A stretch of DNA of 64,000 nt from Paenibacillus allorhizosphaerae. GTDB lineage: Bacteria > Bacillota > Bacilli > Paenibacillales > NBRC-103111. Positions 43,243 through 52,234 of this stretch are shown here, in pieces. The DNA is taken from contig NZ_CAJVCE010000001.1 in the NCBI RefSeq assembly GCF_910594985.1, positions 1 to 64,000 on the forward strand, read 5' to 3'. A program made the position numbers and the translations under genes. The notes under the pieces are model-generated. The model searched no databases. It had not been told where the DNA came from and worked only from the letters and a program-made list of their open reading frames with translations. Position 1 is the first letter of the stretch. Every line of letters begins with the position of its first letter.

Positions 43243-45027
43243 CTAAGCGTTGTAGTACAGCACTCTTGCGCAATGCGCGTCAAGGCCCGGCACTTGAACC
43301 TTATCCTGATATACCCCGATCTCCTCATCCGTCCAAAAATCATAGAGGCGATGGCTTCCTTGCAGCGGGAAATCGAAATCTTTCGGCTCATCTTCAAAAT
43401 TAAATACGCAGATCACTTGCTTATTACCCAAATCTATCCGTCCTACGGCGAAGCTGTTGTCTTCGAAAACGGCCGCTTTTCCCGTCGGAGGCAGCAGTTT
43501 TTTTAATACGTTGATGTTCTTCTCCGACATCGAAGGGATGAGATCACCGCTGATGATCATTCCGCCGGAAGCTAAAATGACGGCTTTGTGGAATTCAAAC
43601 TCCTGGTCGGTAATAATCGATGGTTTTTCAACCGTTTCTCCGCTTATCGTTTTGGATTTGAAGGTTACTCTCTCGAGTACGATAACGTCCGGGTCGTTGA
43701 ACCATAAAACTTCGTTTTGCCAGTTACGAGGAAACTGCTCCCTCGCGTTGCCGCCCACATGCTTCCAATCCCGCGCGATATCGTTCGTAATCCGGTTCCC
43801 GTGAACAAGTCCGAGCAGCGGCCAAAAAGGCGCATTGCAGCCGAGGATAAAGCTGTCATGTCCGACTTCATCGACAATCGCTTTGATACCGCGACGGAAT
43901 GCTTCAATACGGGTTGCGTTTTTATCGTGATGGACTCCGGGAAGCGCGCCGTACTGCAAAAAATCCATTTTATAATAGCGCCAGCCCCATTCGTCATGCA
44001 TCGTCCTCACGACAGACCGCAAATATTCCAACGCTTCCGGATGCGTAGTATCCAGCATGTACCACTGCTTCTCCGGCGTTCTTTTTTTCTGGCCGATTCC
44101 GTTATACGGATTTCCTTCTTCATCTTTGACCAGCCAGTCCGGATGTTCCTGGCGCAGTTTGGAGCCGGGCTCAACAATAAATGGAGAAAGATATCCGGCA
44201 GCCTCCATCCCATTGGCGCGGATGCCGTCGCTGATCGTTTTGACATCGGCTCCCAGACCTGGCCGCGGTATTAAGAAATCGCCGTTAGCGGCCGCATACC
44301 CGCCGTCAATTTGAATCCGCTTCAGCTCGGGGATACGCTGCTTCATTGCGCGGGCATTGTCGTAAAATCCATCCGCCGTCATCGGGCGCAGGCAATAGTA
44401 CGAGCACCAGCCGGTCGGAATTTCCGGATACCGCATGCGCGGATGGTTACGGTTCAAGTGTTCGGCTAGCTCCGCAAAAAGCCGATTACGGTCAGAGCCG
44501 GAAGAGAAGACGAATTGTTCCAAATCCCAAGAACCGCCCGGCTCAAGCGTCAAATCTTCCGTATCCATAATCACTTCGATATAAGAGCCACTGAAACGAA
44601 TCTCGCCGGAAAAACGGTGGCAGGACGTAAAAGCCAGCAGCTGGTGTCCTTGTCGTTCAGGCGATAGGAGCAAAAGATTGTATACGGACCATACGTTCTC
44701 ATGAAACGGCGTTCTCGGCAGCCGGAAGAAATCCCAGTCCGTGCCATACGCCCCAATATGAAACGGTGACGAGAGCGTCCCCCCATATTGGGTCAGCATC
44801 TGGTACCCTTCTCCGTAAAATGGGGTTTCCTGATCGTACGACGTCATGCCGGAGAACAACACCAATTCTTTGATCTGCAGCGGCCGGTCGGAACGATTGG
44901 TTACCGTTGTTTGCAGCAGATTGTTCGACCACGTCCTCTCTAAGGCCACATCGCTTTCAGAAGCGGTTGTACAATCGGAGAGTCTAACCGTTGAAGGCAA
45001 TTTTTTCAGTTTGTCTAAAGTCAGCAT
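43243..45027 (-). CDS. GH36-type alpha-galactosidase (melibiase)
   Basis: Cytoplasmic clan D glycosidase, 594 residues, no signal peptide. N-terminal beta-sandwich to about residue 190, then a TIM barrel. The nucleophile is Asp355 (YYKMDFLQYG), the general acid Asp416 or Asp420 (NRITNDIARDW), plus the WCSYYCLRPMT strand near residue 207. It would release alpha-galactose or a related sugar from imported oligosaccharides. GGAGG ribosome site. Same strand as SBP h and the small secreted protein; it shares a 69-bp promoter element with SBP h. Confidence 0.93.
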   Translation of the reverse strand: MLTLDKLKKLPSTVRLSDCTTASESDVALERTWSNNLLQTTVTNRSDRPLQIKELVLFSGMTSYDQETPFYGEGYQMLTQYGGTLSSPFHIGAYGTDWDFFRLPRTPFHENVWSVYNLLLLSPERQGHQLLAFTSCHRFSGEIRFSGSYIEVIMDTEDLTLEPGGSWDLEQFVFSSGSDRNRLFAELAEHLNRNHPRMRYPEIPTGWCSYYCLRPMTADGFYDNARAMKQRIPELKRIQIDGGYAAANGDFLIPRPGLGADVKTISDGIRANGMEAAGYLSPFIVEPGSKLRQEHPDWLVKDEEGNPYNGIGQKKRTPEKQWYMLDTTHPEALEYLRSVVRTMHDEWGWRYYKMDFLQYGALPGVHHDKNATRIEAFRRGIKAIVDEVGHDSFILGCNAPFWPLLGLVHGNRITNDIARDWKHVGGNAREQFPRNWQNEVLWFNDPDVIVLERVTFKSKTISGETVEKPSIITDQEFEFHKAVILASGGMIISGDLIPSMSEKNINVLKKLLPPTGKAAVFEDNSFAVGRIDLGNKQVICVFNFEDEPKDFDFPLQGSHRLYDFWTDEEIGVYQDKVQVPGLDAHCARVLYYNA

Positions 45028-45083
45028 ATGCGGATCTCCTCCTATATCATCTTTCGAAATTCATTGCTGCAGCCTGTCTGAAC

Positions 45084-45152
45084 CTAATCATATCGGTAAA
45101 TCTAGACGCCGAACATAATGGAAATTGATGTGTTTTTGTCTGATGCTCATAT
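45084..45152 (-). promoter_or_regulatory. Shared promoter element, copy A (before GH36)
   Basis: On the minus strand a GACAAAAACACATCAATTTC block (with CCATTAT) lies upstream of a TATGAT -10 box at 45092-45087. The 69-base stretch matches copy B at 47267-47335 with the same internal spacing. The upstream block is the likely activator site. Confidence 0.65.
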
Positions 45153-45216
45153 TGACCTTAGACAGCCAATTGTAACCGCATGTGGAGCAATGATGTGGAC
45201 AGCGGATATCGGAAGA

Positions 45217-45236
45217 CCGCCAAGCATGCTTGGCGG
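45217..45236 (-). terminator. Palindromic hairpin between the secreted gene and GH36
   Basis: CCGCCAAGCATGCTTGGCGG, perfect over 10 pairs; on the minus strand it is followed by TCTTCC. Weak terminator candidate after the small secreted protein gene. Confidence 0.45.
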
Positions 45237-45275
45237 CTCCAGAGTGGATCACTTCATCATGTGCAACCTAGACTA

Positions 45276-45678
45276 TTAACGAATTTGGATGCTGCCGTTA
45301 AAGTCGTGCGTTTTGATCTCGGCAAGGGGAGTTCCTTCGGCAGCGGCTCTTTTCCAAATGACGATGGAAGGAACGGAAGATTTGCCCGATTTCCCCTGCA
45401 CGGTGTCCATCAGCATACGGACGGTGTATTCGGCGCCTTGTTCATTGAAAGCTCTACCTTGCAAATAGGCGCTCGTACCTTGTGATATCATCATTGCAAG
45501 ATCCAGATTGACTGCCGCATGGATGGGCTTGTTTACTTCGATGCCTAACAGATAGGAGTTGTCTCCCGCCGCTGCATGAGCCGTCGATGCCGGTAAACCG
45601 GGTACGTTAAAAGAACGAAAGTACGATTGCGAGTATAAGTATTTTGTTTAGCGCTTGCTGCTTATGCTGAAAGAACAT
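45276..45678 (-). pseudogene. Small secreted protein, frameshifted in its signal peptide
   Basis: ATG at 45678 with TAGGAGG upstream starts a signal peptide (MFFQHKQQALNKILILAIVL then SFF) which ends at TAA in a TTTT run. With one T removed the frame goes on as NVPGLPASTAHAAAGDNSY, completing a signal peptide with an AHA/AAA cleavage site, and continues for about 100 residues (QGRAFNEQGAEYTVRMLMD, SVPSIVIWKRAAAEGTPL) to a TAA. The mature domain is unknown to me. Directly follows SBP h by 11 bases. A frameshift at a homopolymer is a common error type, but the position in a T-run would also fit phase variation. Confidence 0.55.
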
Positions 45679-45689
45679 TCCGCGACCTC

Positions 45690-47021
45690 CTATTGCTTCT
45701 TTTTCGATTCCACCAACTTATTAAGTGCCTCGTCCGCCTCTCGCAATGCGGTATTGATATCCTTCTCCTTCCGGAGCACCACCTCGTAAGCATCGGACAC
45801 GATTTTATTCGTATCGCTTCCTTGGTACTGGGAAATTCGGGGCACGGAAGGCTTCAGATTCACCATGCTGACCAAATTCAACGGTTTACCCTGGAATTCG
45901 GGAATGCCCTTGCCGAATTCTTGCTTGACTTTGTCGCTGGTCAGCACGGACATTTTCGCGTTTCTCGAGAAGTCCAGCTGCACTTCGTCGGATAATACGG
46001 TTTCGATCACAAGGAACGCGGCATCCTTCACCTTACTTTGCTCTGTGATGGATAAGTTCGGTGTATCGACATTCGTGCTGTATCCCATTTTGCTTTTATG
46101 CTGCGGATACGTCACGACATCCCAGCTCATATCTTTGGCCTCGCGCAGCGCCAGCAGCGTTGCGCTGTAGCCGGTAATCATGGCCAGCTCCCCCTTCAAG
46201 AAGGCAGCCTGATTATTGCTGAAGTTGATCGTATTGAAAGGTGGATCCGAGCTGCCTGGGTAGTTATAGATTTTATTCCACAACTCAAAGGCGTTTTTCC
46301 AAGGCTCCGTCGTTAACATCGATTTGTCGTTTTTGTCCAATTGAGTCAACGTGATCTGGTTGATCATCCGATTCACGCCGTCGGGAAAAAAGCCGCGGTA
46401 TTGAACGCCGTCATACATTTGGGTTATTTTTCTTCCAAGGTCGCCGACTTCCTCCCAAGTCATTCCATCCTTCGGATAAGGCACGCCGAATTTATCGAAT
46501 AATCCTTTGTTATTGAACAAACCGAAAGTATTGTTATATGCGGGGAGTCCGCCCAGAGAGTCGGAAGCGCCGTTGACCTTGATGTACTCGAGCATTTCGG
46601 GAGAGATCCGATTCAAATCCAAGTTGTATTTCTTGATAAGCGGTTCCAGGGTATAAAACAACTGCAGATCCTTAAGCTGCTTTAGCGTTGCACCGTATCC
46701 GACCACAATATCCGGCAGATTACCGGCCGCAACCAGTTCGTTGAGAGATAAGCCTTTCTCCGACATGTTGATATATTCGAGGGTAATGTGGGGGTACTTT
46801 TTGGCTACAGGGTCTTTGACATATTGCTGAAAATCTTTTTCGTTGAAAGGTCCGGAAGTCGTTGCAAACTTCACCTTGACTGGCGTCGTATCCAGCTTCA
46901 CTTGCTTTTCTTCTGCGGGCTTTACTGTTTTGACGCTGTCTACCCCGCCGCTGCAGCCTGTGATCATTAGTGTCAAGCCGGTAATGACGATTCCTGTTTT
47001 TCTCAAAACATAGTTATCCAT
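45690..47021 (-). CDS. Extracellular sugar-binding lipoprotein h
   Basis: Solute-binding lipoprotein, 443 residues. Lipobox MITGC, Cys23. FGVPYPKDGMTWEEV near residue 185 and a DINTALREADEALNKLVESK tail. GCAGGAG ribosome site. Leader of about 240 bases contains a cre-like box and an 8-bp inverted repeat. Same promoter element as GH36, so the two may be co-induced, with the small secreted gene between them. Confidence 0.93.
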   Translation of the reverse strand: MDNYVLRKTGIVITGLTLMITGCSGGVDSVKTVKPAEEKQVKLDTTPVKVKFATTSGPFNEKDFQQYVKDPVAKKYPHITLEYINMSEKGLSLNELVAAGNLPDIVVGYGATLKQLKDLQLFYTLEPLIKKYNLDLNRISPEMLEYIKVNGASDSLGGLPAYNNTFGLFNNKGLFDKFGVPYPKDGMTWEEVGDLGRKITQMYDGVQYRGFFPDGVNRMINQITLTQLDKNDKSMLTTEPWKNAFELWNKIYNYPGSSDPPFNTINFSNNQAAFLKGELAMITGYSATLLALREAKDMSWDVVTYPQHKSKMGYSTNVDTPNLSITEQSKVKDAAFLVIETVLSDEVQLDFSRNAKMSVLTSDKVKQEFGKGIPEFQGKPLNLVSMVNLKPSVPRISQYQGSDTNKIVSDAYEVVLRKEKDINTALREADEALNKLVESKKKQ

Positions 47022-47118
47022 CCATTTTCGCTCCTGCCCCGTCGCAGTGGGCCCCCGAATGAATCGGGTACTCGCACGCAGACTGTTATTTTAACGATCC
47101 GCTTTATAAATGTGAAAG

Positions 47119-47132
47119 TGGCAGCGCTTACA
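47119..47132 (-). promoter_or_regulatory. cre-like box in the SBP h leader
   Basis: Minus strand TGTAAGCGCTGCCA, one mismatch to the consensus. Located downstream of the predicted promoter, where CcpA would act as a roadblock. Confidence 0.5.
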
Positions 47133-47266
47133 AAATTGTGCGATAAAACGTTTTGTATATCTTGCCGGGCTTGACATCCCTTATTCCGGAAACCGAGGAT
47201 TAATTTATCCGGAATCGCCGTTTCATTACACTCCTCCCCTCAAATGCATTGTTTCCTCCTGTATAA

Positions 47267-47335
47267 CTAATCATATCGGGAAATGAGGGCGTAGGATATA
47301 ATGGAAATTGAGGTGTTTTTGTCCTATTCTCATAT
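47267..47335 (-). promoter_or_regulatory. Shared promoter element, copy B (before SBP h)
   Basis: Same block as copy A (GACAAAAACACCTCAATTTC, then CCATTAT), same distance to a TATGAT -10 box (47275-47270). No other copy was seen in the window. Confidence 0.65.
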
Positions 47336-47515
47336 TTGCGGATTTTATGTTGCGAAAAATTCAACATTGTTTTTCCAAATACTGCTGATAATCGGATACC
47401 GTTTGATCGAAAAGGGCCATTTTTTGAGCGCTAATCAAAAGCGCAATAAATCCAAAGCCCATCGCACAAGCAAGGCTAATAAAAAAAGCTCACGGCAACG
47501 GCAGCTTCAAATTCA

Positions 47516-48829
47516 TTACGATTCATTCCCTCCTTTACTGCGTTTTATGAAACGGAATATTTCCATCAGGACGATATTCAAACTGAGCCAAACACCACCG
47601 AATACATATCCGGCCGCCACGTCACTCGGAAATTGGATACCGAAATAAATCCGGCTTAGCCCCACCAGCAGGGAAACCGCGATCACGAGCAGGAAAGCGG
47701 CCGTCCGCAGCCATGCCGCGGTGCGGTGCCTTACGAGCAAATAAGCCGCAAAGCCGATATAGATTAAAGTAATGAACGTCTGCTCGCTTGGAAATGCAAA
47801 GCCGGCTGTTCCGGTATCAAGCCTGTGAAACAATCGGCGCAATCCTTCTTCCCACAGCTCTCCGCCGATGACGAGGACAACGGTAAAACCGAGTTCGATC
47901 CGCCGTTCACGGCTCCGCAACAAAATCCATGCCGCCGATACCGCGACAATCGGAACCAGCACCTGCATCGAAGCAAGGAATGCAAATCCTCGCATCCATG
48001 CAGCCCATCTTTCATCGAAAAGCTCATGAATAATATATGAGGTAACTCGATCGAACCGGGTAAATTCATGTGAAAAGAAGTCTTCTATGAGACGGACCAT
48101 CAGTGCAAAAAATGTCAAAAAAACGACGCATGCCGTCGTGACGAGCAGCCTCAGCTTGCGCAGCGAGTGTAACGAAGCCGCACCGCGGCCCAACAGATCC
48201 GCTGCCGTATCGAAGATTTGCCGGCGGTATTTGCGGTACGCATACACGATAATCATTGCAGCGAGTGCAATACATCCGCCGATAATCAAATATCTCGTCG
48301 CCGCGCGATGAAAATGCTCCCACTCGGGGCCAAGCAGTCTGCCGAGCGAGATGAACGTACCCGTCCACAGCAAAGCGCCTGCATAGGCATACACGGCATA
48401 AGAACGGAATGGAATGCGTGTAACCCCAGCAAAGTACCCCGTAATATGCCGAACCCCGGGAATAAAATAAGCGAACACGAGCAGCTTGTTGCCGAACTTT
48501 GCGAACCATTCGGAAACTTGATTCAGCCGATCCGGTCCCATATGAATACGCGAGCCGTATTTTTCGAAAAAAGGATGACCCAGGCGGTTTCCGATCCAAT
48601 AAGCTCCCGTCACGCCGGTGCAGGTTCCGATCCATGCGAGCAAAATACTGAGCGGCCAGCTGAACGTCCCGTGAAAAACCTGCAGGCCGACGTAGCTCAT
48701 GAGCATCTCGCCGGGCAGCGGAAGGGCAAGCATCTCCAGCACCAACAGCAGCACTAAAATGACATAGCCGTACGTATCCATCCAATGGACGATAAAGTGC
48801 ATGAGAATGTATGGTCCCTTCTTCATCAT
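47516..48829 (-). CDS. DedA - PAP2-like fusion membrane protein
   Basis: Two-domain membrane protein, 437 residues. Residues 10-200 form a DedA/SNARE-associated domain (ALPLPGEMLMSYVGL, FAYFIPGVRHITGYFAGVTR); residues 205-430 resemble PAP2 phosphatases. But the PAP2 catalytic positions are altered: PSEQ for PSGH and SRIYFGIQFPSD for SRxxxGxHxxxD, so both histidines are Gln; the second domain is likely not a phosphatase. Start uncertain (48829 or 48802). Possible role in lipid flipping or polar lipid handling. Confidence 0.88.
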   Translation of the reverse strand: MMKKGPYILMHFIVHWMDTYGYVILVLLLVLEMLALPLPGEMLMSYVGLQVFHGTFSWPLSILLAWIGTCTGVTGAYWIGNRLGHPFFEKYGSRIHMGPDRLNQVSEWFAKFGNKLLVFAYFIPGVRHITGYFAGVTRIPFRSYAVYAYAGALLWTGTFISLGRLLGPEWEHFHRAATRYLIIGGCIALAAMIIVYAYRKYRRQIFDTAADLLGRGAASLHSLRKLRLLVTTACVVFLTFFALMVRLIEDFFSHEFTRFDRVTSYIIHELFDERWAAWMRGFAFLASMQVLVPIVAVSAAWILLRSRERRIELGFTVVLVIGGELWEEGLRRLFHRLDTGTAGFAFPSEQTFITLIYIGFAAYLLVRHRTAAWLRTAAFLLVIAVSLLVGLSRIYFGIQFPSDVAAGYVFGGVWLSLNIVLMEIFRFIKRSKGGNES

Positions 48830-49021
48830 CGAAGATTTCTTTCATCATTGTTTCCATTTGTTTCATAACATACTCTCTAAACCAGGATGCGGTAGTCGGC
48901 CCACCACTATACCGTTGGGGATCAGTTCCCCCTTGTCCCTGTCGGGTTAAGTTGCACGAGCTTTCATCAGTAAGTAGTACCTAGCTTGGCAAGGCATGCA
49001 CTGCCAGCTACTTAAGCGAAA

Positions 49022-49044
49022 GGCTGCCAAATCTGTTGGCAGCC
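49022..49044 (-). terminator. Terminator after the UvrA-like gene
   Basis: GGCTGCCAA pairs with TTGGCAGCC around a 5-base loop; minus-strand continuation is TTTCGCTT. Lies 93 bases after the UvrA-like stop. Confidence 0.6.
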
Positions 49045-49136
49045 TTGGTGGAGCAAACGTAAGTTTAACCTTGAATATGTTCTCCTTGTCATGCGAAGCA
49101 ATTACGAATCCCATACATTACAGTAGATTTAATACA

Positions 49137-51392
49137 TTACGTCAAGTATCTTCCCGTGATCGACTGCTCCGCATGGATGATCTGCGGAGGTGTGCCCTCG
49201 AACACCACCTGGCCGCCTTTGCTGCCTCCGTCAGGTCCCATATCGATGAGCCAATCCGCTTGGCTGATCACATCGAGGTTGTGTTCGATGACGATCACCG
49301 TATTGCCGGCATCCACGAGGCGGTTCATGATCTCCAGAAGGTGACCGATATCTGACATATGTAGACCGGTCGTCGGCTCGTCCATCATGTAGATGCTGCC
49401 TTTCTTATGCAGCTCGCTTGCCAGCTTGATGCGCTGGCATTCCCCACCCGAGAGCGTGCTGAGCGGCTGGCCGAGTGTAATATAGTTCAGCCCTACATCA
49501 CTCATCGCCTGGAGCTTGCGCACAACCTCTTTTAACTGAAAAAATTCCAACGCCTGCTCCACAGTCATCTCCAGCACTTCTGCAATTGACTTGCCGTTCA
49601 GCGTGTACGCGAGCACCTCTTCTTTGAACCGTCTGCCTCCGCATACATCGCATTGCAGCTTCACGCTGTCGAGGAATGCAAGATCTGTATACACTACGCC
49701 AAGCCCTTGGCAGTTCTCGCAAGCTCCTTTGGAGTTGAAGCTGAACAAGCCTTGGTTCACCTTGTTCGCGGAAGCAAACGCCTTGCGCACATCATCCATA
49801 ATGCCCGTGTAGGTCGCGGGATTCGAGCGTGTTGACACGCCTACCGCCGATTGGTCGATGACGATCGCATCCGGATGCTGACTGAGGAATATTTCGTTTA
49901 TCAGCGTACTCTTGCCCGAGCCTGCAACACCCGTTACGACAGTCAGCACTCCGGTTGGAATATCTACACTTACGTTTCGCAGGTTGTGCAGAGTGGCATC
50001 CTTGATGGACAGCTTGCCGGACGGCCGTCTGCAATCATGCTTCAGCTGGAGCGGCCGCTTCATATGGGTACCTGTCAGTGTACCTGATTCCAGCAGTCCT
50101 TGGAAGCTTCCTTCATAGACGATGGTACCGCCGCGGCTGCCGGCGTGAGGTCCGACGTCGACGAGATGATCCGCCACCTTGATCACATCGGGATCATGCT
50201 CGACGACAATTACGGTATTGCCTTTGTTGCGCAGCTTCTGAAGCAATTCATTTAACCGGTGAACATCACGGGGGTGCAACCCAACGCTAGGCTCATCGAA
50301 GATGTAGGTGACATCCACCAGACTGCCGCTCAGGTGCTTCACCATCTTGACTCGCTGCGACTCGCCGCCGGACAATGTATCCGTCTCACGGTCGAGCGTC
50401 AAGTAGTCAAGTCCGATATCCACCAGATGCTGCAGCCGTTCCGTCAGCGACTTGACGATCGGCACGGCGACGGGATTGTCAATCTCTCGAACGACGCGGA
50501 TGAGCTGTCCGACCTCCATGGAGGACAGCTCCGCAATGTTGTGTCCATTGATCCTGCAGCTGAGCGCGGCCTGACTGAGTCTCGCGCCGCGGCAGCTGGA
50601 GCAGGGACCTTCGGAAATGTACGGCGCAACTGCTTTTTGTGTGCGCTCGGACTTTGTCTTCACATCCTGCTTGATGTATTTGTTGGTGAACTTCTCGATG
50701 ACGCCTTCCACCGTAATATTCGTTGCCTTACCTGCGAAATCCATCTTCACTTTCCTTGCCTTGCCGTATAGCAGTTGCTCCAGGTCCTCATCCGAATATT
50801 CACTTAGCTTCTTATCGGGATCAAAGGACCCTGACTGCATCACCATGTTCCATTCCCAGCCGTTCACCGAATAGTCCGGCAGCATAATTGCCCCTTCATT
50901 GAGCGACTTTGACATGTCCACCGCCTTGCTCATGTCGACGCCCAGCCTACGGCCGATCCCGTTGCACTCGGGACACATGCCTTGCGGATCGTTAAACGAG
51001 AACATGTGCGCTTGTCCAATATAGGGCTGACCCACTCGGGAGAAGAGAAGACGGAGAATGGGAGAGATATCGGTAATCGTGCCCATCGTGGAATGGGAAC
51101 CGCCGCCCAGCCGCTTCTGATCCACAATAACAGCCATGCTCAGGTTCTCGATCGCATCTGTATCCGGCTGCGGAACGCGGGGCAGGAAAGTGCGCACGAA
51201 CATACTGAAGTTCTCATTCAGCAAACGCGTGGATTCTGCAGCGATCGTGTCAAAGACGATCGATGACTTGCCGGAACCGGATACTCCGGTGAAAATCGTG
51301 ATCTTCCGCTTGGGAATCCGCAAGGATACGTTCTTGAGATTGTTTTCTCTCGCACCTGAGATTACAATATACTCCTGATTCGATTCGCTCAT
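49137..51392 (-). CDS. UvrA-like ABC ATPase (UvrA2 type)
   Basis: Twin ATP-binding protein of the UvrA family, 751 residues, shorter than UvrA (about 950), consistent with lacking the UvrB-binding region. First Walker A GVSGSGKSS near residue 36, second GVAGSGKST near residue 490; signatures LSGGESQRVK and LSGGECQRIK; zinc-binding CPECNGIG, CSSCRG, CENCQG and CDVCGG motifs. GGAAGGG ribosome site. UvrA2-type proteins are linked to DNA damage or antibiotic tolerance. The gene stands alone between two terminators. Confidence 0.92.
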   Translation of the reverse strand: MSESNQEYIVISGARENNLKNVSLRIPKRKITIFTGVSGSGKSSIVFDTIAAESTRLLNENFSMFVRTFLPRVPQPDTDAIENLSMAVIVDQKRLGGGSHSTMGTITDISPILRLLFSRVGQPYIGQAHMFSFNDPQGMCPECNGIGRRLGVDMSKAVDMSKSLNEGAIMLPDYSVNGWEWNMVMQSGSFDPDKKLSEYSDEDLEQLLYGKARKVKMDFAGKATNITVEGVIEKFTNKYIKQDVKTKSERTQKAVAPYISEGPCSSCRGARLSQAALSCRINGHNIAELSSMEVGQLIRVVREIDNPVAVPIVKSLTERLQHLVDIGLDYLTLDRETDTLSGGESQRVKMVKHLSGSLVDVTYIFDEPSVGLHPRDVHRLNELLQKLRNKGNTVIVVEHDPDVIKVADHLVDVGPHAGSRGGTIVYEGSFQGLLESGTLTGTHMKRPLQLKHDCRRPSGKLSIKDATLHNLRNVSVDIPTGVLTVVTGVAGSGKSTLINEIFLSQHPDAIVIDQSAVGVSTRSNPATYTGIMDDVRKAFASANKVNQGLFSFNSKGACENCQGLGVVYTDLAFLDSVKLQCDVCGGRRFKEEVLAYTLNGKSIAEVLEMTVEQALEFFQLKEVVRKLQAMSDVGLNYITLGQPLSTLSGGECQRIKLASELHKKGSIYMMDEPTTGLHMSDIGHLLEIMNRLVDAGNTVIVIEHNLDVISQADWLIDMGPDGGSKGGQVVFEGTPPQIIHAEQSITGRYLT

Positions 51393-51462
51393 GCTTTCAC
51401 CCTTCCGATAGTGTTAATTTCAACTTATATCCACATTGTACCATTCATCGTGCAGATTATCC

Positions 51463-51513
51463 GAATCAAAATAAACCGGCTGCAAACTACATGCAGCCGG
51501 TTTATTTTGATTC
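51463..51513 (-). terminator. Long perfect bidirectional terminator
   Basis: 22-base arms, perfectly paired (GAATCAAAATAAACCGGCTG with CA and the mirror half), 7-base loop, T-rich on both strands. It ends the AHSA1 pseudogene unit and shields the UvrA-like gene. Confidence 0.8.
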
Positions 51514-51587
51514 GCGTCAAGCAGGGTACAACTATCGTACCCAATCATATAGCATTAGGGATGGAGATATTTGTGTACCGAATGCGG

Positions 51588-51972
51588 CTATTGTTCCAAC
51601 ACCTTTTCAAGCTCGCCACACCATTTACCCCAGCCATACTTAGCGCCTTCGATTCCTTGAGCATTTGAGAATCCGGTTTGTTCGAGATGAAGGTTAACCT
51701 TTCCGTCCCCTAAATCCTGCAGCGTCCAGGTAACCGTGTGCTTCTCCCCTCCGCTGGCCCAAGTATAGGACACCCGGTTTGGTGCGTCCACGATAAGCAC
51801 TTCGCCGTCGATAGTACCATCCCACCACTCGGTCGGCTGAGTGCGAAACTGAAAACGTTGTCCTACGAAGGGCTTAAATCATTATCCATCGCCTGAGCGT
51901 GTGGATGTTAACCACCCACTTGGCAAGCTTGCTAGAATTGGTTAAGGCGGACCAAAGCTTCTCGATCGCTGT
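51588..51972 (-). pseudogene. AHSA1/SRPBCC-type START-like protein, frameshifted
   Basis: The last 85 codons (KPFVGQRFQFRTQPTEWWDG through YGWGKWCGELEKVLEQ) are a normal AHSA1-domain end. Upstream, the expected N-terminal part (IEKLWSALTNSSKLAKWV) is in another frame, with an extra segment of about 7 codons and a missing base between them. No intact start is found. Decayed stress or co-chaperone-like protein. Confidence 0.7.
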
Positions 51973-52020
51973 GTGTCAACTATTGATTTTATGAGGTTTG
52001 GCTCCTTGGCTACATGTTAA

Positions 52021-52049
52021 AAAGCCTCGGTGCGATATACCGAAGCTTT
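52021..52049. terminator. Hairpin upstream of the AHSA1 pseudogene
   Basis: AAAGCCTCGGT pairs with ACCGAAGCTTT with one mismatch; may be the terminator of the ABC permease unit. Confidence 0.5.
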
Positions 52050-52234
52050 ATGATCATGACTCAGTTTTATTGGGTGTCAGAACTACTTGATTGTGAGCTT
52101 ATTAATATCAGGTAGTCCGCAAAATCTGTCGCCGTACAAGCTGCAACAATTCCGATACAAACGTCAGCTGTTTGTCTCTGCGGATGGGGGACCGCAAATA
52201 AAGCCGGATTCCCTGCCGCGTTCCACTCCAACTG

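Larger units (their letters stand above)
47022..47515. other. Regulatory spacer before SBP h
   Basis: No gene. It holds a cre-like box (47119-47132), an inverted repeat (ATTCCGGA 47183-47190 with TCCGGAAT 47208-47215) and the shared promoter element (47267-47335). Confidence 0.5.

Noticed and set aside
47301..47648. 115-codon plus-strand frame
   Set aside because: Starts inside the shared promoter element and overlaps the end of the DedA gene; no ribosome site.
48066..48866. 266-codon minus-strand frame overlapping the DedA fusion gene
   Set aside because: Out-of-frame shadow of the DedA gene: Arg, Ser and Cys rich, no family features, no ribosome site.
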